NCBI RefSeq assembly: GCF_010728155.1
Contig: NZ_AP022605.1
Location: 1,984,001-2,048,000 of the forward strand
Length of the DNA: 64,000 nt
Reading direction: 5' to 3'
Source: Mycolicibacterium doricum
GTDB lineage: Bacteria > Actinomycetota > Actinomycetes > Mycobacteriales > Mycobacteriaceae
Part shown: positions 52,011 through 61,579 of the stretch, piece after piece
Position numbering within the stretch: position 1 is the stretch's first letter
Layout: every line of letters begins with the position of its first letter
Made by a program: the position numbers and the translations under genes
Notes under the pieces: model-generated
Database searches by the model: none
The model's input: only the letters and a program-made list of their open reading frames with translations
What the model was told of the DNA's origin: nothing

Positions 52011-52699
52011 ATGAGACCGTCGGTCTTCCTGCCGAACCGACGCCCTTTCTGCTCAAGGTGGGCAAGACGGCACTGGTCGTAATCGACATGCAGCGGGACT
52101 TCCTGCTGCCCGGCGGTTTCGGGGAGAGCCTCGGCAACGACGTCGGACAGCTGCAAAGGGTGGTGCCGCCGTTAGCCGCCCTCATCGGGGCTGCCCGGTC
52201 AGCCGGGGTGATGGTGATCCACACTCGCGAAGGCCACCGGCCAGACCTTTCGGACTGTCCGCCGGCCAAGCTCAACCGGGGCGCACCCGCCAAACGCATC
52301 GGGGACCCGGGCCGGTACGGGCGCATCCTCATCCGCGGTGAGTACGGACACGACATCGTCGACGAACTGTCGCCCCTACCGGGTGAAGTGGTGATCGACA
52401 AACCCGGGAAGGGGGCGTTCTACGCCACCGACCTGCAGGAGATTCTCACCGCGGCAGGGATCACGCAGCTCCTGGTCACCGGCGTGACCACCGAGGTGTG
52501 CGTACACACCACCACCCGCGAGGCCAATGACCGCGGCTACGAGTGCCTGGTCGTATCCGACTGTGTCGGTTCGTATTTCCCGGAGTTCCAGCGTATCGGG
52601 CTGGACATGATCAAGGCGCAGGGCGGCATCTTCGGCTGGGTAGCCGGCAGCGCGGCCGTCATCCCGGCGCTGGACGAGATGACGACCACCGCTGTGTGA
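52007..52699 (+). CDS. Isochorismatase-fold amidohydrolase, biuret hydrolase candidate
   Basis: 230-residue cysteine hydrolase. Asp in [15 protein letters not shown] (about 28), Lys in [15 protein letters not shown] (about 134) and nucleophile Cys in [16 protein letters not shown] (about 169) make the family triad; cis-peptide GVTTEVC is intact. In biuret degradation such an enzyme makes allophanate, the substrate of the preceding gene's product. Other possible substrates are ureidoacrylate-like compounds. GTG start overlaps the amidase stop, so the two enzymes are made together. The permease gene follows after 9 bp. Confidence 0.75.
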   Translation: MNETVGLPAEPTPFLLKVGKTALVVIDMQRDFLLPGGFGESLGNDVGQLQRVVPPLAALIGAARSAGVMVIHTREGHRPDLSDCPPAKLNRGAPAKRIGDPGRYGRILIRGEYGHDIVDELSPLPGEVVIDKPGKGAFYATDLQEILTAAGITQLLVTGVTTEVCVHTTTREANDRGYECLVVSDCVGSYFPEFQRIGLDMIKAQGGIFGWVAGSAAVIPALDEMTTTAV

Positions 52700-52708
52700 G
52701 GAGACACC

Positions 52709-54301
52709 ATGACCACCGACGTGACAGATCCACCCGCCGAGCCCGCGCGCGCCGAAAATCTGTCGATTCCGTGGTGGACCAGGGGCGACCTCAACGCGTT
52801 CTTCGGGTTGGGCTTCAACATCCTGGTAAACGTGCTCACGCTGACCGGGCTAATGGTCGGGGTGATCTCGGTGCCGGCAGGCGACGTGCTCGGCACCGTC
52901 CTGCCCGCGCTCGGTGTCGCGCTGATCCTCGGCAACCTGTACTACACGTTCCTGGCTCGCAGGCTGGCCCGCCGGGAGAACCGCGACGACGTGACGGCGC
53001 TGCCCTACGGGCCCAGTGTCCCGCACCTGTTCATCGTCGTCTTCGTCGTGATGCTGCCGGTCTACCTCAACACCGACGACCCGATCCAGGCGTGGCAGGC
53101 CGGGTTGGCGTGGGCTTTCCTCATCGGTGTGATCGTGATGGTCGGCGCGTTCGTGGGACCCTGGATCCGCAGGCTGACCCCGCGGGCGGCGATGCTCGGC
53201 ACGCTCGCGGGAATCTCCATCACATTCATCTCGATGCGCCCGGCCGCGCAGATGTGGGAGGCGGCGTGGATCGGGCTACCCGTGCTCGCGATCATCCTGA
53301 TCGGGTTCTTCACGGACGTGAAGGTGCCCGGGAACATCCCCGTCGGCCTGGTGGCGCTGCTCGTCGGCACCGCGATCGGATGGACGGGCGGTTACATGTC
53401 CGCTCCCGACGTCGGACAGGCCGTGTCCGACATCGCCGTCGGCATTCCGGACCTGCGTCTCGACCTGCTCTTCAACGGTCTGGCAGACCTCGCGCCGCTA
53501 CTGGGCACGGCCATCCCGCTGGGCGTGTACAACTTCACCGAGGCGATGAGCAACGTCGAGAGCGCCGCCGCAGCCGGAGACAATTTCAACCTGCGCAGCG
53601 TCCTGCTCGCCGACGGCGCCGGCGCGGTGGTCGGGTCGGCATTCGGTTCACCCTTCCCGCCCGCGGTGTACATCGGTCATCCGGGCTGGAAGGACGCGGG
53701 CGGGCGAGCGGGCTACTCGCTGGCCAGCGGTGTCGTCATCGGAGTCCTCTGTTTCATCGGGCTGTTCGGGGTTCTCGATGCCGTGCTCCCGGTGCCTGCG
53801 ATCGTGCCGATCCTGCTGTACATCGGTCTGCTGATCGGTGCACAGGCATTCCAGGCGGTACCCCGGTTGCATGCGGTCGCCGTCGTCGCGGCGATCCTGC
53901 CGAACCTCGCGCAGTGGGCCCACGGCCTCGTCGACAACGCGCTCAACGCGGCGGGAACCTCGGCCGGCAACGTCGGTATGGAGGCGCTGAACGGCGCAGG
54001 CGTGGTGTACGAGGGGCTCAAGACCCTGGGCGAAGGTGCCGTGCTGGTCGGGTTGATTCTCGGCGCCATGGTGACGTTCATCCTGGAGAAGAAGTTCCGC
54101 TACGCGGCGCTCGCCTCCGCGGTCGGCGCCGTGCTGTCGTTCGTCGGCCTGGTCCACGCGCCCGAGGTGTCCTGGGCGGCCAACCCACAGGTGGCGCTGG
54201 GCTACGTCTTCTTCGGGATCGTCTGTGCGGCTTGCAGTCTCCTGCCGGGAGCCAAGGAGCCGGTGGCCGTGGAGGAGAGTGGCGTGGTGGCCGGCCACTG
54301 A
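52709..54301 (+). CDS. NCS2-like xanthine/uracil permease
   Basis: 530-residue transporter with about 12-14 hydrophobic spans (FFGLGFNILVNVLTLTGLMV, MLPVYLNTDDP, IVMVGAFVGPWIRRLTPRAA, GTAIPLGVYNFTEAMSNVES, PPAVYIGHPGWKDAGGRAGY). It belongs to the NCS2 superfamily branch often labelled permease for xanthine, uracil or vitamin C. GAGGAG precedes the ATG. Genetic linkage to allophanate and biuret-type hydrolases suggests it imports a ureide or triazine breakdown product rather than a nucleobase; that is inference. It is the last gene of the operon. Confidence 0.85.
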   Translation: MTTDVTDPPAEPARAENLSIPWWTRGDLNAFFGLGFNILVNVLTLTGLMVGVISVPAGDVLGTVLPALGVALILGNLYYTFLARRLARRENRDDVTALPYGPSVPHLFIVVFVVMLPVYLNTDDPIQAWQAGLAWAFLIGVIVMVGAFVGPWIRRLTPRAAMLGTLAGISITFISMRPAAQMWEAAWIGLPVLAIILIGFFTDVKVPGNIPVGLVALLVGTAIGWTGGYMSAPDVGQAVSDIAVGIPDLRLDLLFNGLADLAPLLGTAIPLGVYNFTEAMSNVESAAAAGDNFNLRSVLLADGAGAVVGSAFGSPFPPAVYIGHPGWKDAGGRAGYSLASGVVIGVLCFIGLFGVLDAVLPVPAIVPILLYIGLLIGAQAFQAVPRLHAVAVVAAILPNLAQWAHGLVDNALNAAGTSAGNVGMEALNGAGVVYEGLKTLGEGAVLVGLILGAMVTFILEKKFRYAALASAVGAVLSFVGLVHAPEVSWAANPQVALGYVFFGIVCAACSLLPGAKEPVAVEESGVVAGH

Positions 54302-54408
54302 GTGAGCGCTCACTGCCATGGCGGCGAGGTTTCCGAAAGCACGCCCCACTTCGTGGTCTTGTCTACGGTTCCGCTCAACCCGCTCAGCGTGGCAGCACGG
54401 ACCACAGT

Positions 54409-54432
54409 GCGGATCCAGGCGCGGATCCAGGC
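54409..54432. repeat. Perfect 12-bp tandem duplication
   Basis: GCGGATCCAGGC occurs twice back to back (54409-54420 and 54421-54432), at the 5' edge of the TetR pseudogene. Confidence 0.93.
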
Positions 54433-54435
54433 GCG

Positions 54436-54818
54436 AAACCCGTTCGGTCCCACATCCGCGAAGCTGCGCCGGCCCTCGTCGCGCAACGGCCCGCCGACGA
54501 TCTGGCCGTCGACGATCTCGTCGCCCGTGCGGAGTCACCCGACAGGCTTTGTACCAGCACTTCGCGGATCGTGACGATCCGATCGCCACGGCGTTCACTG
54601 CCGCTTCGCTACGGCCGCCAGCGGTTTCGCCGGCGATGCCCCGCACCCGAATCCTGCATACCGTGGCATCGGTGACGCTGAGGACTCGATCCGCATCTGA
54701 GCCGCTCGTCACAGCGATCGGTCAGCAGCTCAACCTGGCCGTGGCTCGGGCGGACATCCCCACAGCGTCATCGTGCGCCTGCCGCCTCGACGTCGTCGGC
54801 GACTGCTGGTCCGGCTGA
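54436..54818 (+). pseudogene. Broken TetR-family regulator gene
   Basis: One frame gives the first helices, HIREAAPALVAQRPADDLAV then DDLVARA; the next frame continues with the recognition helix VTRQALYQHFADRDDPIATA. The join needs one extra G in the run GCGGAGTC (GCGGGAGTC would read A-G-V), so a single-base loss broke it. The C-terminal ligand domain is not recognisable. It sits directly after the ureide operon and may once have controlled it. Confidence 0.65.
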
Positions 54819-54836
54819 CCACCGAGGCGCGCTGCG

Positions 54837-54842
54837 TAGACT
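54837..54842 (+). promoter_or_regulatory. -10 element of a leaderless transcript
   Basis: TAGACT lies six bases before the GTG at 54849, with CTGACC about 16 bp upstream as a weak -35. This would start an mRNA at or next to the GTG. Confidence 0.45.
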
Positions 54843-54848
54843 CCGCCT

Positions 54849-54995
54849 GTGGCGATCAGCGACTCGGATCTCGACCACCCCGGCCGCGGCGGCGGCGACC
54901 ACGCCCGGGTGGTGCCGGGTGTGCCGGTCGACGGCTCGGCGCCGGAACTGACCGACGTCATCCAGTCCCCCTACCGGGAGAAGTTCGCCTCATGA
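54849..54995 (+). CDS. Small protein coupled to the GH13 gene
   Basis: 48 residues: VAISDSDLDHPGRGGGDHAR, VVPGVPVDGSAPELTDVIQS, PYREKFAS, then TGA overlapping the ATG of the GH13 enzyme (ATGA). There is no ribosome site but a good -10 six bases upstream, consistent with leaderless translation. Polar, without a membrane span; no family recognised. The start-stop overlap and Pro/Asp/Gly pattern make it a plausible real gene. Confidence 0.5.
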   Translation: MAISDSDLDHPGRGGGDHARVVPGVPVDGSAPELTDVIQSPYREKFAS

Positions 54996-56293
54996 CAGAG
55001 CCGGCGTGGGTCGAACACGTCATCTGGTGGCAGGTCTACCCACTGGGGTTCGTCGGCGCTTTCCCTGCCGATCCCCCACCCCCACCCGACGAGCACCGGC
55101 TGCGGCGCATCGTGGACTGGCTCGACCACGCCATCGCACTCGGCGCCTCCGGTCTCGCGCTGGGACCGGTGTTCGCCTCGCGGACACACGGTTACGACAC
55201 CACCGACCACTTCACGATCGATCCGCGGCTCGGTGACGGCGGTGACTTCGACGAACTGGTCGACCAGGCGCACCGGCGCGGGTTGCGGGTGCTGCTCGAC
55301 GGGGTGTTCAACCATGTCGGCACCGACTTCCCCCGTTACCGCGAAGCACTCGACGGCGGCCCTGACCACCCCGCTTCGGCATGGTTTCGGCGGCGCGGCA
55401 ACAGGTTCGACACATTTGAGGGGCACGGCGAACTGATCACGCTGAACCACCGCGAGCCTGCCGTAGTCGACTACACGGTGGAGGTGATGTCGCACTGGCT
55501 GGCGCGCGGCGCCGACGGCTGGCGACTGGACGCCGCCTACGCCGTCCCGGACCGCTTTTGGTCAGAGGTGCTTGCGCGAGTGCGTGAACGGCACCGCGAC
55601 GCGTGGTTTGTCGGCGAGGTGATCCACGGTGACTATGCGGGCCGCGTGGCCGCCGGATTCGACTCCGTCACCCAGTACGAGTTGTGGAAAGCGGTGTGGA
55701 GCAGCCTCAACGACGGCAACTTCCACGAACTCGACCACGCGTTGCAGCGGCACACCGAGTTCCTCGCGACGTTCGTGCCGTTGACGTTCGTCGGCAACCA
55801 CGACGTGACCCGCATCGCCAGCCAGATGACCGATCCCCGCCACCTGGAACACGCGCTGGTGCTGTTGTTCACGATCGGCGGGGTGCCGAGCGTCTACGCC
55901 GGCGACGAGCTGGGATACCGCGGAGTCAAGGAGAACCGTCGCGGCGGCGACGACGCCGTGCGTCCCGAGTTCACCTTTCCCCCAGGTGAAGACACCGACA
56001 TCTTCCGGCTGAACAAGTACCTGATCGGGCTGCGCCGCCGCCATCCGTGGCTCCACCGTGCGATGACGTCGGCGGTGGAGTTGACCAACAGCCAGTACGT
56101 CTACGAGACCCGCAACGGCGACGACGCGCTGGTGGTCGCGCTCAACGTCGACGACGCACCGCTGAGGGTATCCCTGGGCGACACCACGCTACCTCGCGGC
56201 CGGGTGGTCGCCGGCTCCGGGGCACCGCCTGCGGAGGAGGTCGACCGGCTGACCGTTCCGCCGCACGGCTGGGTCGTCGTCGCAACCGCCTGA
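54992..56293 (+). CDS. GH13 alpha-amylase family glycoside hydrolase
   Basis: 433-residue GH13 enzyme. Conserved regions: I LLDGVFNHVG (about 103), II ADGWRLDAAYAV (nucleophile Asp about 174), III WFVGEVIHGDYAG (acid Glu about 209), IV LTFVGNHDVTRIAS (transition-state Asp about 270). The first strand YPLGFVGAF and small C-terminal beta domain complete a compact cytoplasmic enzyme, probably acting on maltodextrins or trehalose-related glucans. ATG at 54992 overlaps the stop of the small upstream ORF; the longer frame before it is not coding. Confidence 0.87.
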   Translation: MTEPAWVEHVIWWQVYPLGFVGAFPADPPPPPDEHRLRRIVDWLDHAIALGASGLALGPVFASRTHGYDTTDHFTIDPRLGDGGDFDELVDQAHRRGLRVLLDGVFNHVGTDFPRYREALDGGPDHPASAWFRRRGNRFDTFEGHGELITLNHREPAVVDYTVEVMSHWLARGADGWRLDAAYAVPDRFWSEVLARVRERHRDAWFVGEVIHGDYAGRVAAGFDSVTQYELWKAVWSSLNDGNFHELDHALQRHTEFLATFVPLTFVGNHDVTRIASQMTDPRHLEHALVLLFTIGGVPSVYAGDELGYRGVKENRRGGDDAVRPEFTFPPGEDTDIFRLNKYLIGLRRRHPWLHRAMTSAVELTNSQYVYETRNGDDALVVALNVDDAPLRVSLGDTTLPRGRVVAGSGAPPAEEVDRLTVPPHGWVVVATA

Positions 56294-56297
56294 GCAT

Positions 56298-56690
56298 TCA
56301 CGACAGCCGCTGGACCGTCGCCGGATCCGGCTCACCGCCGTAGAACTTCTCAAGCACGCCGAGGAAATCGGCGTTGTCGTCGGTGCACCGGGCGAACAGC
56401 GTCATCGACGATCGCAGCTTCAGATCGTCGGGCGACCCGAATACCTCACCGGCTGACCGGCCCTCGATGGCCAGCACCAGTCGCGTGCACTCCCGCAGCC
56501 GGGGCCCCAGTACCTTGTGCTCGAGATAGGCGACGGCCTCCTCGCGCGAGGCGATGCCGTAGTGCTGCGCGGTGGGGCTGCGGCCGAGTCCCCGCAGCTG
56601 CGGGAAGATGAACCAAATCCAGTGTGTACGTTTGTGTCCGGCGCGCAGTTCGCTGATCACGTTGACGTACAGGGGGTTCTGGGCGTCCAC
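56298..56690 (-). CDS. DUF1810 family protein, N-terminus probably shifted
   Basis: 130 residues: VDAQNPLYVNVISELRAGHK, RTHWIWFIFPQLRGLGRSPT, AQHYGIASREEAVAYLEHKV and SSMTLFARCTDDN are the DUF1810 core; function unknown. Normal members begin 8-15 residues earlier with D-L-x-R-F-V-D-A-Q. Here the upstream bases encode DPHGLHR in another frame, and one extra T before GTG 56690 would restore L-H-R-F-V-D. The gene may start at that GTG in truncated form, or carry an indel. Convergent with the GH13 gene. Confidence 0.72.
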   Translation of the reverse strand: MDAQNPLYVNVISELRAGHKRTHWIWFIFPQLRGLGRSPTAQHYGIASREEAVAYLEHKVLGPRLRECTRLVLAIEGRSAGEVFGSPDDLKLRSSMTLFARCTDDNADFLGVLEKFYGGEPDPATVQRLS

Positions 56691-56874
56691 GAACGGTGCA
56701 GCCCGTGGGGGTCAGCGCACTTCGATGTCACCATCGGGTGATACCCGTCCCACTCCCACATCACGCGGAGGCCATGCGGACCTTCGTAACGGGCTGAGTC
56801 GCAATCGTTAGCCAACCGCGATCACGCGCCATCGTGTTGGTACGGCTGTGACAGGTGTGGCCGTTGTTTCATGA

Positions 56875-57936
<1,062 letters not shown>

Positions 57937-57960
57937 ACCGAGGGCCTGACCCCCCGAACC

Positions 57961-57994
57961 AGGGAGCCTGCCGCGTCCCTACGGCAGGCTCCCT
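57961..57994 (+). terminator. Terminator after fbpC
   Basis: AGGGAGCCTGCCG (57961-57973) and its exact complement (57982-57994) form a 13-bp stem with an 8-base loop, 24 bp after the fbpC stop. A pyrimidine-rich stretch follows but no T-run. Confidence 0.83.
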
Positions 57995-58046
57995 GCCCTT
58001 CCGGTTATTCGGCAAAGGCCACCGAGCAGCCGACACCCGCCTTGGA

Positions 58047-58079
58047 GTGACGCAATGGCCGATGTCGGCACTGCGTCAC
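58047..58079. promoter_or_regulatory. Inverted repeat upstream of lon
   Basis: GTGACGCA (58047-58054) and TGCGTCAC (58072-58079) are perfect 8-bp arms separated by 17 bp, about 120 bp before the lon start. Possible second regulator site; the regulator is unknown. Confidence 0.4.
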
Positions 58080-58166
58080 ACATATCGACGGGAAGCAACG
58101 GGTGGACCCGGGCGCTGGCGCTACCGCCCCCGGGTCGGGCTCGGGAACAAACACTTCCCTGACAGG

Positions 58167-58187
58167 GTTGAGTCGATCTGACTGAAC
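58167..58187 (+). promoter_or_regulatory. HAIR-like HspR operator upstream of lon
   Basis: GTTGAGT-N7-ACTGAAC matches 11 of 14 arm positions of the HAIR consensus CTTGAGT-N7-ACTCAAG with exact spacing, 13 bp before the lon ATG and next to its GGAGG. Confidence 0.6.
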
Positions 58188-58200
58188 TTTGGAGGATCAC

Positions 58201-60543
58201 ATGGCTCAAGCCAACGACACATCGGGTGTTGTGCCCGTCCTTTTCAACAACGAGGCGATCGTGCTGCCCGGCATGGTCGTGCCGATCGAACTGGACGAGG
58301 CCGCCCGTGCCGCCGTAGATGCGGCTCGCGCCACCGAATCCGGTGAGCTGCTCATTGCGCCCAGGCTGGGTGACCGCTACCCCACCTACGGCGTTCTCGC
58401 GACGATCGTGCAGGTCGGCCGCATTCCCGGCGGCAGCGGAACCGCCGCGGTCGTCCGCGGGAAGAGCCGTGCGCACATTGGCGCAGGCGCCAGCGGACCG
58501 GGCTCGGCACTGTGGGTCTCGGTCGAGGAGGTGACCGATCCCGAGATCACCGACGAGACCCGCGAACTGGCGACCGAATACAAGAAGCTCCTGCTGGCGA
58601 TGCTGCAGCGCCGCGAGGCCTGGCAGATCATCGACTTCGTCAACGAGCTCACCGACCCGTCGGCGCTTGCCGACACCGCCGGCTACGCACCGTATCTGAC
58701 TCAGGTCCAGAAGCGTCGACTGCTGGAGACTCCCGATGTGGCAGAACGGCTGCGCCTGCTGATCGACTGGACGGGTGATCATCTGGCCGAGGTCGAGGTC
58801 AACGACAAGATCGCCGAGGATGTCCGGACCGGGATGGAGAAGCAGCAAAAGGAGTTCCTGCTGCGTCAACAGCTCGCCGCGATCCGCAAGGAACTGGGCG
58901 AGTTGGGTCCCGACGGGGCGGGAGAAGGAGCCGACTACCGGGCCCGTGTCGAGGCAGCCGATCTACCAGAGAAGGTCCGCGAGGCCGCCCTGCGCGAGGT
59001 CGGTAAGCTGGAACGCACAAACGACCAGAGCCCGGAGGGCGGCTGGATCCGCACCTGGCTCGACACGGTGCTGGACCTGCCGTGGAACGTCCGGACCGAG
59101 GACTCGACCGATCTGAAGGCCGCTCGGGAGATCCTGGACGCTGATCATCACGGGCTCGAGGACGTCAAGGATCGCATCGTCGAGTACCTGGCCGTGCGGG
59201 CGCGGCGCGCCCAGCGCGGACTGCAGGTGGTCGGTGGCCGCGGGTCCGGTGCGGTGATGGTGCTGGTCGGTCCCCCCGGTGTCGGCAAGACCTCGCTCGG
59301 CGAATCGGTCGCGCGGGCGTTGGGCCGTGAGTTCGTGCGGGTCGCCCTCGGCGGCGTGCGTGACGAGGCCGAGATCCGCGGTCACCGGCGGACGTACGTC
59401 GGCGCCCTACCCGGCCGAATCGTGCGCGCCGTCGGCGAAGCCGGTTCGATGAATCCGGTTGTGTTGCTGGACGAGATCGACAAGGTCGGCTCCGACTACC
59501 GCGGCGACCCGGCCGCGGCGCTGCTCGAGGTGCTCGACCCGGCACAGAACCACACGTTCCGCGACCACTACCTCGATCTGGACCTCGACTTGTCCGACGT
59601 GGTGTTCCTGGCGACCGCCAACGTGATCGAGAACATCCCGCAGGCCCTGCTGGACCGCATGGAGCTGGTGCAGATCGACGGCTATACCTCCGACGACAAG
59701 GTGGCCATCGCGCGCGACTTCCTGCTGCCGCGGCAGCGGGAACGCGCGGCGCTGACCGAGGATGAGGTGACGGTGACCGACGCGGCGCTGCGCAAGATCG
59801 CCGCCGACTACACCCGGGAACCGGGCGTGCGGCAGTTCGAGCGGCTGCTCGCCAAGGCGATGCGCAAGGCGACCACGAAGCTCACCTCCAGCGACGAGCC
59901 GATCACGATCGACGAGCCCGATCTCGTGCAGTACCTGGGGCGGCCCCGCTTCATGCCGGAATCGGCCGAGCGTACCGCGGTGCCCGGCGTCGCGACCGGT
60001 CTCGCGGTGACCGGACTGGGCGGCGATGTGCTCTACATCGAGGCGGGTTCGACGGACGGTGAGGCCGGTCTGCAGTTGACCGGTCAGCTGGGTGACGTCA
60101 TGAAGGAGTCCGCGCAGATCGCGCTGTCTTACGTGCGGGCCCACGCCGAGGCGCTCGGCGTCGATCCGAAGGCGCTGGACCGCCGTATCCACGTCCACGT
60201 GCCGGCGGGCGCCGTTCCCAAGGACGGTCCGTCGGCCGGCGTCACGATGGTGACCGCGCTGGTGTCGATGGCGACCGGACGGCAGGTCCGGTCCGATGTC
60301 GGGATGACCGGCGAGGTGACGCTCAACGGCCGCGTGCTGCCGATCGGCGGGGTCAAGCAGAAGCTGTTGGCCGCCCAGCGTGCCGGGCTCTCGACCGTGT
60401 TCATCCCGCAGCGCAACGAGCCGGATCTCGACGACGTGCCCGCCGAAGTGCTCGCGGCGCTCGACGTTCGACCGATGACCGACGTCGCCGACATCGTCGC
60501 CCAGGCGATCGTATCGGCCGCGGAGGCCAGCCGGGCGGCATAG
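58201..60543 (+). CDS. lon: ATP-dependent Lon protease
   Basis: 780 residues. N-terminal substrate domain (about 10-200), coiled helix (about 205-270), AAA+ module with Walker [16 protein letters not shown] (about 355), Walker [10 protein letters not shown] and sensor region, then the serine protease domain with [14 protein letters not shown] (Ser about 677) and [14 protein letters not shown] (Lys about 720). Degrades misfolded and regulatory proteins in the cytoplasm. ATG at 58201 follows GGAGG by five bases. A HAIR-like HspR site precedes it, so it may join the heat-shock regulon. Absent from M. tuberculosis, present in rapid growers. Confidence 0.96.
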   Translation: MAQANDTSGVVPVLFNNEAIVLPGMVVPIELDEAARAAVDAARATESGELLIAPRLGDRYPTYGVLATIVQVGRIPGGSGTAAVVRGKSRAHIGAGASGPGSALWVSVEEVTDPEITDETRELATEYKKLLLAMLQRREAWQIIDFVNELTDPSALADTAGYAPYLTQVQKRRLLETPDVAERLRLLIDWTGDHLAEVEVNDKIAEDVRTGMEKQQKEFLLRQQLAAIRKELGELGPDGAGEGADYRARVEAADLPEKVREAALREVGKLERTNDQSPEGGWIRTWLDTVLDLPWNVRTEDSTDLKAAREILDADHHGLEDVKDRIVEYLAVRARRAQRGLQVVGGRGSGAVMVLVGPPGVGKTSLGESVARALGREFVRVALGGVRDEAEIRGHRRTYVGALPGRIVRAVGEAGSMNPVVLLDEIDKVGSDYRGDPAAALLEVLDPAQNHTFRDHYLDLDLDLSDVVFLATANVIENIPQALLDRMELVQIDGYTSDDKVAIARDFLLPRQRERAALTEDEVTVTDAALRKIAADYTREPGVRQFERLLAKAMRKATTKLTSSDEPITIDEPDLVQYLGRPRFMPESAERTAVPGVATGLAVTGLGGDVLYIEAGSTDGEAGLQLTGQLGDVMKESAQIALSYVRAHAEALGVDPKALDRRIHVHVPAGAVPKDGPSAGVTMVTALVSMATGRQVRSDVGMTGEVTLNGRVLPIGGVKQKLLAAQRAGLSTVFIPQRNEPDLDDVPAEVLAALDVRPMTDVADIVAQAIVSAAEASRAA

Positions 60544-60556
60544 CGGCGACAGTCGG

Positions 60557-60605
60557 TTTGCACTCAGGGTCGTGATCGCTCGGCCGCCACGACCCTGAGT
60601 GCAAA
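60557..60605 (+). terminator. Long perfect inverted repeat after lon
   Basis: Arms TTTGCACTCAGGGTCGTG (60557-60574) and its exact complement (60588-60605) with a 13-base loop start 13 bp after the lon stop. A terminator is likely; the length and A/T ends would work in both directions. Confidence 0.75.
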
Positions 60606-60696
60606 TTCGACGAATCCGGTACGGGTGAGCTGTGAAATTCGTGCTGGAAGTCAAGTAGCCGATTGACCGCCGCCGCACGCGGGTAACGACACCGCC

Positions 60697-60801
60697 ATGG
60701 GCGCATCACAGAAGATCACCCGGCGCCCGCAGGATTCGCGGGACACCTGGACGTGGCCGCGACCCTACTTCGACGAGCTCTTCGAACCGGTCAGGCAATG
60801 A
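60697..60801 (+). CDS. Very small ORF coupled to the DUF72 gene
   Basis: 34 residues: MGASQKITRRPQDSRDTWTW, PRPYFDELFEPVRQ, then TGA overlapping the DUF72 start (ATGA). It is rich in aromatic and charged residues and has no membrane span. The start codon lacks a clear ribosome site. The overlap suggests it is translated as a lead-in to the next gene; family unknown. Confidence 0.45.
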   Translation: MGASQKITRRPQDSRDTWTWPRPYFDELFEPVRQ

Positions 60802-61532
60802 TCCGCATCGGCACCTCCGGATGGTCTTACGACCACTGGACCGACGTGCTGTACCCGCAGCGCACACCGGTGGCCAGACGGCTCAGCCTGTACGTCGCGG
60901 AGTTCGACACCGTCGAGCTCAACGCGAGCTTCTACCGGTGGCCGCGCGACGCGACCTTCGAAGGCTGGCGACAGCGGCTGCCCGAAGGGTTCACCATGTC
61001 CGTCAAGGCTCACCGCGGTCTCACCCATTTCCGCAGGCTGACGAACCCGGAGCCGTGGGTGGACCGCTTCGAACGGTGCTGGACCGCGCTCGGTGACCGG
61101 CGCGAAGCCCTGCTGGTACAACTGCATCCCGCCATCGAGCGCGACGACGCACTGTTGGCGCACTTCCTGACGGTCATGCCGGACTGGATTCCCGTCGCGA
61201 TGGAATTGCGGCACGCCTCCTGGGACGTGCCGGCGGTGTATCGCCTGCTCGAAGAGCACCGCGCCGCCTACGTGATCATGAGCGGTGCCGGCCTGCGGTG
61301 CGTACCGCGAGCCACCAGCGATCTGGTCTACCTCAGGTTGCACGGTCCGAGCCAGGAGTCGCGCTACGCGGGATCCTATCCCGGCGACGCCCTGGGCCGG
61401 TGGGCCGACCGGATCGCCGCGTGGGATGCCGAGGGTCGCAGGGTGCTGGTCTACTTCAACAACGATCTCGGCGGACACGCGGTGCGTAACGCGCGAACAC
61501 TGCGTCAGCTGCTCGCCGCCCGCGTGGGTTGA
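60798..61532 (+). CDS. DUF72 family protein
   Basis: 244-residue TIM-barrel-like DUF72 (YecE) protein. It opens MIRIGTSGWSYDHWTDVLYP, followed by YVAEFDTVELNASFYRWP (conserved E-x-N-x-S-F-Y), FTMSVKAHRGLTH, LLVQLHPA and LVYLRLHGPSQESRYAGSY near the end. Function unknown; the conserved surface suggests a hydrolase or nucleic-acid-related role but nothing is proven. ATG at 60798 overlaps the upstream small ORF stop; the longer frame (from 60753) is not needed. Confidence 0.88.
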   Translation: MIRIGTSGWSYDHWTDVLYPQRTPVARRLSLYVAEFDTVELNASFYRWPRDATFEGWRQRLPEGFTMSVKAHRGLTHFRRLTNPEPWVDRFERCWTALGDRREALLVQLHPAIERDDALLAHFLTVMPDWIPVAMELRHASWDVPAVYRLLEEHRAAYVIMSGAGLRCVPRATSDLVYLRLHGPSQESRYAGSYPGDALGRWADRIAAWDAEGRRVLVYFNNDLGGHAVRNARTLRQLLAARVG

Positions 61533-61579
61533 CCCGGCGGGCACGCTCGGAACCACTTGCGGCAGGCTTGGACACCGAC

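Noticed and set aside
52543..54675. 710-codon plus-strand frame over the permease
   Set aside because: Shadow of the NCS2 permease in another frame (Arg/Gly/Ala rich); only its last part coincides with the TetR remnant.
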